A stretch of DNA of 64,000 nt. Source: Pimelobacter simplex. Its GTDB lineage: Bacteria; Actinomycetota; Actinomycetes; Propionibacteriales; Nocardioidaceae. Below the pieces are notes generated by a model that saw nothing but the letters and a program-made list of their open reading frames with translations, ran no database searches and had not been told where the DNA came from. Location: contig NZ_FOUK01000006.1 in assembly GCF_900114845.1 (NCBI RefSeq), positions 258,048 through 322,047 on the forward strand. The letters are read 5' to 3'. Shown here one piece after another: positions 58,271 to 64,000 of this stretch. The first letter of the stretch is position 1. The number at the start of each line of letters is the position of its first letter. The translations under genes were made by a program, and so were the position numbers.

Positions 58271-58660
58271 GTGCGCGCGATGATCATCGACGACTCCCGG
58301 GCGATGCGCAGCATCCTGCGCCGCATCGTCAGCAACCTCGACTTCGAGACGACCGAGGCCGAGCACGGCCAGGCCGCGCTCGACCTGCTGCAGGCGGGCG
58401 ACGTCCCGGACCTGTGCCTGGTGGACTGGAACATGCCGGTGATGGACGGCTACACGTTCATCACGCAGGTCCGCGCGAACCCCGCATGGCGCGACATCAC
58501 GCTGATGATGGTGACCACCGAGAGCGAGCAGCGCCAGATCGTCCGGGCCCTCGCTGCCGGGGCGCACGAGTACGTCATCAAGCCGTTCACCCCGGACGCC
58601 ATCGTCGACAAGCTCGCCCTGCTGGGCCTGCTGCCCGAGGGCCACGAGGTGCCGGCATGA
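58271..58660 (+). CDS. cheY: CheY-type response regulator (first copy)
   Basis: A 129-residue single-domain response regulator, expected to carry phosphate from CheA to the flagellar motor. The acidic pair is in MIIDDSRAMR, the phosphorylated residue is Asp52 in LCLVDWNMPVMDG, Thr in MMVTTESE and Lys in YVIKPFTPD are present. GTG at 58271, 2 bp after cheR. It overlaps the cheX-like gene by 4 bp. The window has a second single-domain regulator at 59127, so one may bind FliM and the other act as a phosphate sink. Confidence 0.92.
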   Translation: MRAMIIDDSRAMRSILRRIVSNLDFETTEAEHGQAALDLLQAGDVPDLCLVDWNMPVMDGYTFITQVRANPAWRDITLMMVTTESEQRQIVRALAAGAHEYVIKPFTPDAIVDKLALLGLLPEGHEVPA

Positions 58661-59109
58661 CCCCCGAGCTGGACGACGTCCTGGCGGTCACCGAGGACGT
58701 CTGGACCGCGCTGCTCGGCGAGACCGCGCCGCTGGTCCCCCGCGGCGTCCCGGCGGGAACGCCCTTCGACGCCACCGGCGCCTGGTCCGCCGCGACCACG
58801 GTGAGCGGCGGCTGGCCCGGCGTCGTCACCGTCGAGCTCGACGAGACCGTCGCCCGCCAGCTCACCGCGCGCATGCTCGACCTGCCCGCGGACGCCACCG
58901 GCGACGGCGACATCGCGGACGCCGTCGGCGAGCTCGTCAACATGGTCGGCGGCAACATCAAGAGCCTCATGCCCGGGCCCAGCGTCCTCTCCCTGCCGTC
59001 GGTCGCCGCCGGCCGCGCGGCGTTCGCGAGCGACGTCGTCGAGGCCTGCCGCCTCGACCTGCTCTGGCAGGGCGCTCCCCTGCGCGTCTCCGTCCACGTC
59101 CCCGCCTGA
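58657..59109 (+). CDS. cheX: CheX/CheC-like phosphatase
   Basis: A 150-residue protein of the CheC/CheX/FliY phosphatase superfamily, which dephosphorylates CheY-P. The single active-site helix is ADAVGELVNMVGGNIKSLMP, with the E-x2-N pattern. One such helix rather than two points to CheX. The N-terminal strand region (ATTVSGGWPGVVTVELDETV) suits the fold. ATG at 58657 overlaps cheY by 4 bp. No cheZ is present, consistent with this role. Confidence 0.8.
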   Translation: MTPELDDVLAVTEDVWTALLGETAPLVPRGVPAGTPFDATGAWSAATTVSGGWPGVVTVELDETVARQLTARMLDLPADATGDGDIADAVGELVNMVGGNIKSLMPGPSVLSLPSVAAGRAAFASDVVEACRLDLLWQGAPLRVSVHVPA

Positions 59110-59126
59110 CCGACCCTCCCCTAGGA

Positions 59127-59498
59127 ATGAGTGACCCCATGAAGATCCTGATCGCCGACGACAGCCGGGTGATGCGTCAGATCGTGATCCGCACGCTGCG
59201 CCAGGCCGGCCACGGCGGCCACGAGATCGTCGAGGCCGAGAACGGCCGCGAGGCGCTCGAGCTCGTCCACACCGAGGCCCCCGACCTCGTCCTCTCGGAC
59301 TGGAACATGCCGGAGATGAACGGCATCGACTGCCTCGCCGCGCTCCGCGCCGCCGGCTCCACCGTCGCCTTCGGCTTCGTCACCTCCGAGGGCTCCGACG
59401 AGATGAGGCAGCGCGCGGACGCCGCCGGTGCCGCCTTCCTCATCGCCAAGCCGTTCACCCCGGAGGCGTTCGACGACGCCCTCCGCAGCGTCCTCTGA
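59127..59498 (+). CDS. CheY-type response regulator (second copy)
   Basis: A 123-residue single-domain receiver: LIADDSRVMRQIV, Asp58 in LVLSDWNMPEMNG, VTSEGSDEM, and LIAKPFTPEAF. It is about 12 residues shorter at the C-terminus than a longer form and differs enough from the first copy to be an old duplication or separate paralogue. ATG at 59127 or 59139 could start it. Located between two CheX-like genes, it may be the substrate of one of them. Confidence 0.88.
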   Translation: MSDPMKILIADDSRVMRQIVIRTLRQAGHGGHEIVEAENGREALELVHTEAPDLVLSDWNMPEMNGIDCLAALRAAGSTVAFGFVTSEGSDEMRQRADAAGAAFLIAKPFTPEAFDDALRSVL

Positions 59499-59509
59499 GG
59501 AGCGGACCG

Positions 59510-59989
59510 ATGGCGATCCACCTCCCCCTCACCAAGCAGGTCCGCGACCTGCTCACCGACCTCCTCGGCCGCGAGGTCACGCTGGCGCCCACGACGCCGT
59601 ACGCGCCGGGACCGGACACCCCCGCCTCCGTCGCCGTGTACGTCGACGACAGCCTCCACATCCGCGCCCTGATCGTCGGCGACCTCGCCTTCTCGGCCCA
59701 CGCCGGCGCCGCACTCGGCCTGGTCCCGGTCGGCGGCGCCCACGCCGCGATCGACGACGGCAAGCTCACCGACACCCTCGCCGAGAACCTCTACGAGGTG
59801 CTCAACATCGCGGCGTCCACGTTCAACGTGGCCGGCGCCGAGCACCTCCGCCTCCACGCCCTCCACCCCGCCGGTCCCCCGCTCGACCCGCAGCTGCGGA
59901 TCAGCACCCTCACCCTGGGCCGGCGCGAGGACCTGAAGGTGTCGATCGCGGGCTACGGGGACGGGCTGCTGTCCGTCGTCCTGGTCTGA
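59510..59989 (+). CDS. Second CheX-like protein of the chemotaxis operon
   Basis: A 159-residue protein with a CheC/CheX-like helix, KLTDTLAENLYEVLNIAAST, in which E-N-x2-E-x2-N resembles the active-site helix, and beta strands before and after (ASVAVYVDDSLHIRALIVGD, VSIAGYGDGLLSVVLV). The match is weaker than for the gene at 58657, and other readings are possible. ATG at 59510, 11 bp after the second cheY-like gene and with GAGGAG upstream. It closes the operon and is followed by a good terminator. Confidence 0.65.
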   Translation: MAIHLPLTKQVRDLLTDLLGREVTLAPTTPYAPGPDTPASVAVYVDDSLHIRALIVGDLAFSAHAGAALGLVPVGGAHAAIDDGKLTDTLAENLYEVLNIAASTFNVAGAEHLRLHALHPAGPPLDPQLRISTLTLGRREDLKVSIAGYGDGLLSVVLV

Positions 59990-60018
59990 GCTCTCCCCCC
60001 ACTCGCGCCACCCTGGCG

Positions 60019-60057
60019 GTCCGGCCGTCCGGTCCCTGACCGAACGGCCGGACTTTT
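60019..60057 (+). terminator. Rho-independent terminator of the cheR operon
   Basis: Perfect 10-bp arms GTCCGGCCGT / ACGGCCGGAC followed directly by TTTT. This is the best intrinsic terminator in the window and separates the chemotaxis operon from flgB. Confidence 0.85.
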
Positions 60058-60083
60058 CGGGACCAAGTCCCGCTCGGGGCGGC

Positions 60084-60110
60084 TCAGGTCGCCGTGGCGC
60101 GGACCGATCA
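60084..60110 (+). promoter_or_regulatory. FliA-type promoter of flgB operon
   Basis: TCAG (60084-60087), a 15-bp spacer, ACCGATCA (60103-60110). Transcription near 60118 gives a leader of about 87 nt. The leader has ACGGA in two loops: GGTGAGC/GCTCACC (60116-60137) and GCCG/CGGC (60141-60154), plus AGGAGA at the ribosome-binding site. Confidence 0.65.
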
Positions 60111-60204
60111 GGCCGGGTGAGCGACGGATTGCTCACCACCGCCGACGGACCGGCACCGCATCTTCACCGACCCCCGGGCCGGTGCCTCCCCAGGAGATCC
60201 GATC

Positions 60205-60567
60205 GTGTCCTTCGCCGCGTCCGACGCCGTCGGCTTCGTGCTGCACTCCGCGATCAACGGGCTGTCCGTGCGCCAGCAGGTGATCGCCGACAACATCGCC
60301 AACGTCGACACCCCTGGCTTCCGGGCCCGCAGCGTGGAGTTCGAGTCCGCGCTCTCGCGGGCGATCGAGGGCGGCAGTGCGTCCGCCGAGGACCTCGGGG
60401 TCGCGGTGTCGCCCACCCAGACGCCGGTCGGTGCCAACGACAACAACGTCGACCTCCGCAAGGAGTCGATCGCCGCGATCCAGACGCAGTACCAGTACCA
60501 GATCATGGGCCGCGCGATCAGCGACCGGAACGCCCGCCTCGGCACGCTGGCCGGTGGTGGCGCATGA
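60205..60567 (+). CDS. flgB: Flagellar basal-body rod protein FlgB
   Basis: FlgB is a proximal rod subunit. The 120-residue protein has the rod-hook N-terminal motif SVRQQVIADNIANVDTPGFR and a C-terminal helix YQIMGRAISDRNARLGTL. GTG at 60205 follows AGGAGA. Start of a structural operon flgB-flgC-fliE-fliF-fliG-fliH. Its leader carries two hairpins and possible CsrA sites. Confidence 0.95.
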   Translation: MSFAASDAVGFVLHSAINGLSVRQQVIADNIANVDTPGFRARSVEFESALSRAIEGGSASAEDLGVAVSPTQTPVGANDNNVDLRKESIAAIQTQYQYQIMGRAISDRNARLGTLAGGGA

Positions 60568-60956
60568 GCGCGTTCGAGACGCTCCGCATCGCCAACACGG
60601 CGCTGGGCGCGCACCAGGTCTGGCTCGATGCCCTGGCCGGCAACATCGCCAACGCCAACACGGTCCGCAGCACCGACCAGGAGGCCTTCCGCGCGACGTA
60701 CGTCGTGTTCGACCCCCGCGGCGACGGCGGCGTGGACGTCGCCGGGTTCGCGCAGTCGGACCCCGAGGGCCGGATGGTGCACTCGCCGGACCACCCGCTG
60801 GCGGACGCCGACGGCTACGTGCGGCTGCCCGAGATCGACATGTCGGCGCAGATGAGCCAGCTCGTGATGGCGCAGCGCGGCTACCAGGCGTCGGTGCAGG
60901 TCACCAAGAGCGCCCAGGACACCTACACCGCGGCCCTGCAGATCGGCGCGCGCTGA
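60564..60956 (+). CDS. flgC: Flagellar basal-body rod protein FlgC
   Basis: FlgC is a rod subunit next to FlgB. The 130-residue protein starts MSAFETLRIANTALGAHQVW and has AGNIANANTVRSTDQEAFR, then GYVRLPEIDMSAQMSQLVMA and RGYQASVQVTKSAQDTYT, the conserved C-terminal helix. ATG at 60564 overlaps the flgB stop by 4 bp. The N-terminal motif has Arg-Ser-Thr where many FlgC proteins have a different turn, a minor variation. Confidence 0.95.
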   Translation: MSAFETLRIANTALGAHQVWLDALAGNIANANTVRSTDQEAFRATYVVFDPRGDGGVDVAGFAQSDPEGRMVHSPDHPLADADGYVRLPEIDMSAQMSQLVMAQRGYQASVQVTKSAQDTYTAALQIGAR

Positions 60957-61282
60957 TGGAGATCTCGCCGCTGACCTTCCCCAGCCTGTCCGGAGCCGGC
61001 GCCGCGAGCGACGTCTCGTCGCTCGCGCCGTCGACCGCCGTGTCCGGCCCGACCGGTCCGGACACCGAGTTCGGCTCGCTCGTGCTCGACGGCCTCGACC
61101 GGCTCGAGGGCCTGACCGACAAGGCCGACAGCCTCGCCGTGCAGGCCGCCACCGGCAAGCTCGAGAACATCCACGACTACACGATCGCCGCGAGCGAGGC
61201 CTCCGTGGCCAGCCAGATGACGGTCGCGCTGCGGAACCGTGCGGTCGAGGCGTTCAACGAGATCATGCGGATGCAGGTCTGA
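60956..61282 (+). CDS. fliE: Flagellar hook-basal body protein FliE
   Basis: FliE links the MS ring to the rod. The 108-residue protein has a disordered Ser/Gly/Ala-rich start (MEISPLTFPSLSGAGAASDV) and the family's C-terminal helical part: IHDYTIAASEASVASQMTVA followed by LRNRAVEAFNEIMRMQV. ATG at 60956 shares its A with the flgC stop (TGATG). Position between flgC and fliF is standard. Confidence 0.94.
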   Translation: MEISPLTFPSLSGAGAASDVSSLAPSTAVSGPTGPDTEFGSLVLDGLDRLEGLTDKADSLAVQAATGKLENIHDYTIAASEASVASQMTVALRNRAVEAFNEIMRMQV

Positions 61283-61295
61283 GGCCGAACGACCC

Positions 61296-62888
61296 ATGCA
61301 GCAGCGACTCACCCGGTACCTCACGCGCGCCCGGGACACGTTCGCCGGCTTCACCGCCGGCCAGAAGGCCGTCGCCCTCGTCGGTACGGCGGCCCTCCTC
61401 ATCGCGGTCTTCCTCGTCTTCCGCTGGGTCTCCGCGCCCAGCTACGCCCCGCTCTACTCGAACCTCAGCGGCAAGGACGCCAGTGCCGTGATCGAGGAGC
61501 TCGACGCCCAGGGCGTGAAGTACGAGATCACCGGCGGGGGCGGCACGATCATGGTGCCGCGCGCCGACGTCTACAGCACCCGGATCGCCCTGTCCGGCAA
61601 GGGCCTCCCGTCGAGCTCGGACAGCGGCGGCTACAGCCTCCTCGACAACCAGGGTCTCTCCACGTCGGAGTCGCAGGAGCAGACGAACTTCAAGCGCGCC
61701 ATGGAGGGCGAGCTCAGCAAGACCATCGAGGCCATCGACGGCGTGAACACGGCGGTCGTGCACCTGGCGATCCCGAAGAAGCGCGTGTTCAGCGACGAGC
61801 AGGACCCGGCCACGGCGTCCGTCCTCGTCGACACCGACCCGGGCAAGGACCTCGACGAGGAGCAGGTCCAGGCGGTCGTCAACCTGGTCGCGTCGAGCAT
61901 CGACGGCCTCGACCCGAAGAAGGTCACCGTCGCCGACTCGTCCGGCAAGGTGCTCACCACCGACGCCACGGACGCCGGCTCCGGCGCCGCCTCGACCCGC
62001 AGCAAGCAGGTCAAGGAGTTCCAGGGCTCGATGCAGGCCGAGATCCAGTCGGTGCTCGACCGCGTCGTCGGCCCCGGCAACTCGACCACGACGGTGACCG
62101 CGGACCTCGACTTCGACAAGTCCGTCACCGACAGCCGCAAGTACGACGCCCAGACCGGTATCCCGCCGCTGTCGGAGTCGAGGAGCAACGAGACCTACAC
62201 CGGCGCGGGTGGCGTCAACGCCAACGGCGTCGGCGGCACGGTCGGCCCCGACGGCCAGATGGATCCCGGCACGACCGGCAACGGCGACTCGGCGTACCGG
62301 AACCGCAAGGAGACCAAGGACAACGCGGTCGGCCAGACCGTCGAGCACCGCGAGACGGCGCCCGGCGCGGTCAACAGCCTGCACATCGGCGTGGTCCTCG
62401 ACTCCACCGCTGCAGCGGCGATCCAGCCCCAGGTGGTCAAGGACCTGATCAGCAACGCGGTCGGCATCAAGGCCGACCGGGGCGACACGATCGACGTCTC
62501 GACGATGCCGTTCGACCGGACCGCCGAGAAGGCGGCCGCGGCCGACCTCGCCGCGGCCAAGGACGCCGACGCGGCCCACCGCCGCAACGCCCTGCTGCGC
62601 AACCTCGGCATCGGCGGCGGCATCATCCTGATGCTCCTGCTGGCGTGGCTGCAGGCCCGGCGCCGCGCGGCGGCCCGGGACGAGGCGCGGTCGTACCTGG
62701 TCGAGCAGCTCCGGAGCGATGCCGCGAACCGCACGGCCGCCCTGGAGTCGCCGGCCCTGGCCGCGCTCGAGGCCGCCGAGCAGGACGAGGACGAGTCGCT
62801 GCGCGACGAGCTCATCGCCCTGGTCGAGAAGCAGCCCGAGGACGTCGCCGCGCTGCTGCGCGGCTGGCTCGTGGAGCCGCGCCCGTGA
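61296..62888 (+). CDS. fliF: Flagellar MS-ring protein FliF
   Basis: FliF forms the MS ring in the membrane, the platform of the basal body. The 530-residue protein has membrane segments at about 25-45 (AVALVGTAALLIAVFLVFRW) and 435-455 (GIGGGIILMLLLAWLQA). Between them are the ring-building motifs (YAPLYSNLSGKDASAVIEEL, RRIALSGKGLP-like stretch, GELSKTIEAIDGVNTAVVHL). A cytoplasmic C-terminal helix ending EKQPEDVAALLRGWL is the FliG-binding part. ATG at 61296. It overlaps fliG by 4 bp. Confidence 0.95.
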   Translation: MQQRLTRYLTRARDTFAGFTAGQKAVALVGTAALLIAVFLVFRWVSAPSYAPLYSNLSGKDASAVIEELDAQGVKYEITGGGGTIMVPRADVYSTRIALSGKGLPSSSDSGGYSLLDNQGLSTSESQEQTNFKRAMEGELSKTIEAIDGVNTAVVHLAIPKKRVFSDEQDPATASVLVDTDPGKDLDEEQVQAVVNLVASSIDGLDPKKVTVADSSGKVLTTDATDAGSGAASTRSKQVKEFQGSMQAEIQSVLDRVVGPGNSTTTVTADLDFDKSVTDSRKYDAQTGIPPLSESRSNETYTGAGGVNANGVGGTVGPDGQMDPGTTGNGDSAYRNRKETKDNAVGQTVEHRETAPGAVNSLHIGVVLDSTAAAAIQPQVVKDLISNAVGIKADRGDTIDVSTMPFDRTAEKAAAADLAAAKDADAAHRRNALLRNLGIGGGIILMLLLAWLQARRRAAARDEARSYLVEQLRSDAANRTAALESPALAALEAAEQDEDESLRDELIALVEKQPEDVAALLRGWLVEPRP

Positions 62889-63916
62889 CGATCATCGCCG
62901 CCCCCTCGTCCGCCATCGTCCAGCTCGGCGTCCGCAAGGCCGCCATCCTGCTCATCCAGCTCGGCAAGGAGCGCGCCGCCCAGGTGATGGCGCACCTCAG
63001 CGACGCCGAGGTCGAGAGCATCTCCGCCGAGATCGCCCGGCTGGACGCCGTCTCCGCGTCCGAGACCGAGCAGGTGCTGAGCGAGTTCCACGACCTCGCC
63101 ACCGCCCACGCCCACGTCACGCAGGGCGGCTTCAACTTCGCCCAGCAGCTGCTGGAGCAGTCGCTCGGGCCGGAGCGGGCCAAGGAGATCATGGAGCGGC
63201 TGCACGCGGCCGCCGTCCAGATGCCGTTCCAGTTCCTGCACCGGGCGGATCCCGCTCAGCTGCGGGGATTCATCGCCGACGAGCACCCCCAGGTGATCGC
63301 GCTGGTGCTCGCCCACATGGCCGCCGACAAGGCGTCCCTGCTGCTCAGCGGGCTGCCCGCGCACCAGCAGGCCGTCGTCGCGCACCGGATCGCCGTGATG
63401 GACCGCACCTCCCCCGAGATCGTGCGCACGGTCGAGAGCGTCCTGGAGCGCAAGCTCTCGTCGATGCTCCAGCCGGCCGAGGTCTCGCGGGTCGGCGGCG
63501 TCGACCCCCTGGTCAACATCATCAACCGCTCGGACCGGCCGACGGAGCGGCAGATCGTCGAAGGACTCGAGGGTCTCGACCCGTCGCTCGCCGACGAGGT
63601 CAAGAGCCGGATGTTCATGTTCGAGGACATCGTCGGCCTCGACGACCGGTCGGTGCAGCAGGTGCTGCGCCAGGTCGACACGGCCGAGCTCGCGCTGGCG
63701 CTCAAGGGCGTCAGCGAGGCGGTCCGCACCAAGATCACCGCGAACCTGTCCGAGCGCGCCGCGGAGAACCTCCTCGAGGAGGTCGAGCTGCTCGGCGCCG
63801 TCCGCCTGGCCCAGGTCGAGGAGGCCCAGCAGGGCGTCATCCGCACCATCCGCCAGCTCGAGGAGCAGGGCCAGATCATGGTCCGGCGAGGGAACGACGA
63901 TGAGTTCATCGTCTGA
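62885..63916 (+). CDS. fliG: Flagellar motor switch protein FliG
   Basis: FliG is the torque-generating rotor protein of the switch. The 343-residue protein has the N-terminal FliF-binding part (VRKAAILLIQLGKERAAQVM), the middle domain with the EHPQ motif (FIADEHPQVIALVLAHM) and the C-terminal torque helix (MFMFEDIVGLDDRSVQQVL, with RQVDTAELALALKG next). Charged residues of the torque helix are kept. GTG at 62885. Ends 17 bp inside the fliH start. Confidence 0.96.
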   Translation: MTIIAAPSSAIVQLGVRKAAILLIQLGKERAAQVMAHLSDAEVESISAEIARLDAVSASETEQVLSEFHDLATAHAHVTQGGFNFAQQLLEQSLGPERAKEIMERLHAAAVQMPFQFLHRADPAQLRGFIADEHPQVIALVLAHMAADKASLLLSGLPAHQQAVVAHRIAVMDRTSPEIVRTVESVLERKLSSMLQPAEVSRVGGVDPLVNIINRSDRPTERQIVEGLEGLDPSLADEVKSRMFMFEDIVGLDDRSVQQVLRQVDTAELALALKGVSEAVRTKITANLSERAAENLLEEVELLGAVRLAQVEEAQQGVIRTIRQLEEQGQIMVRRGNDDEFIV

Positions 63917-64000
63917 GGCGGCCCTGCCGCTCCCCGAGCTGCGGGTCGGCACGTGGACCCGGCTCGGCAGCAGCAACGTCCTCGGCGACCCGGTCACCGA
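63900..64000 (+). CDS. Start of the next flagellar gene, probably fliH (cut by window edge)
   Basis: ATG at 63900 opens a frame, MSSSSEAALPLPELRVGTWT then RLGSSNVLGDPVT, that runs off the window. Only about 33 residues are visible, too few to identify by sequence. The position after fliG and the 17-bp overlap with it make fliH, which encodes a regulator of the export ATPase, the most likely identity. Confidence 0.5.
   Translation, partial: MSSSSEAALPLPELRVGTWTRLGSSNVLGDPVT

Overview
The window is very GC-rich DNA coding almost wall to wall, with many GTG starts and many 1-8 bp start/stop overlaps. It carries an RpfB resuscitation factor, a Pmt-type protein mannosyltransferase, an ANTAR regulator and a complete flagellar/chemotaxis block. 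Together these point to a motile actinobacterium, most likely Nocardioides or another member of the Nocardioidaceae. I saw no rRNA, tRNA, CRISPR array, insertion sequence or phage gene. No gap without a gene exceeds about 250 bp, and codon style is uniform.

0-34 kb is a housekeeping and metabolic region. Order: the tail of an acyl-CoA synthetase, a DUF3556 membrane protein and a FAD oxidoreductase; miaA; two small MT0933-like proteins and a Nudix hydrolase; peptidase E with miaB; a large secreted alpha/beta hydrolase with Ig-like repeats; a hotdog protein; a trans-aconitate methyltransferase and an epoxide-hydrolase-like enzyme, divergent from a MarR regulator; an ABC-F ATPase, ispE, rsmA, rpfB and tatD (a classic actinobacterial order); hydrolase and rsmI divergent from pmt. 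Then comes an unusual Nramp-like transporter with a PRC-barrel-like partner, a lipoprotein and small acidic proteins, an SDR, a PAS-ANTAR protein, and a haem-oxygenase-like/CDGSH pair preceded by a 45-residue peptide.

33-40.6 kb holds a sigma-B/F-type sigma factor, a small unknown gene and a NarL-type response regulator sharing a 10-bp upstream motif, followed by cheA-cheW-mcp. 40.6-43.8 kb is an ABC cassette with a secreted 183-residue protein. 43.9-64 kb is csrA, an MFS gene, fliW-flgL-flgK-flgN, divergent fliA, fliC, fliD, fliS, a secreted protein, an ECF sigma factor with a probable anti-sigma partner, cheB divergent from cheR-cheY-cheX-cheY and an unknown gene, then flgB-flgC-fliE-fliF-fliG and the start of fliH.

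Main hunt result: six transcription units in the flagellar block have a FliA-like promoter of the form CTCAG, about 15 bp, GCCGAT. The three chemotaxis promoters (cheA, cheB, cheR) all place the start codon exactly 7 nt after the -10 box, so those mRNAs should be leaderless or nearly so. The three structural promoters (flgN, fliC, flgB) make leaders of about 40-90 nt that contain ACGGA motifs, in hairpin loops or at the ribosome-binding site, as expected for CsrA targets. With csrA and fliW present, this suggests one sigma factor feeds a CsrA-controllable structural branch and a CsrA-immune chemotaxis branch. It is a hypothesis read from sequence alone. Other leads are the back-to-back cheB/cheR promoter, multi-copy palindromes between genes, and the Nramp-like and haem-oxygenase-like operons.
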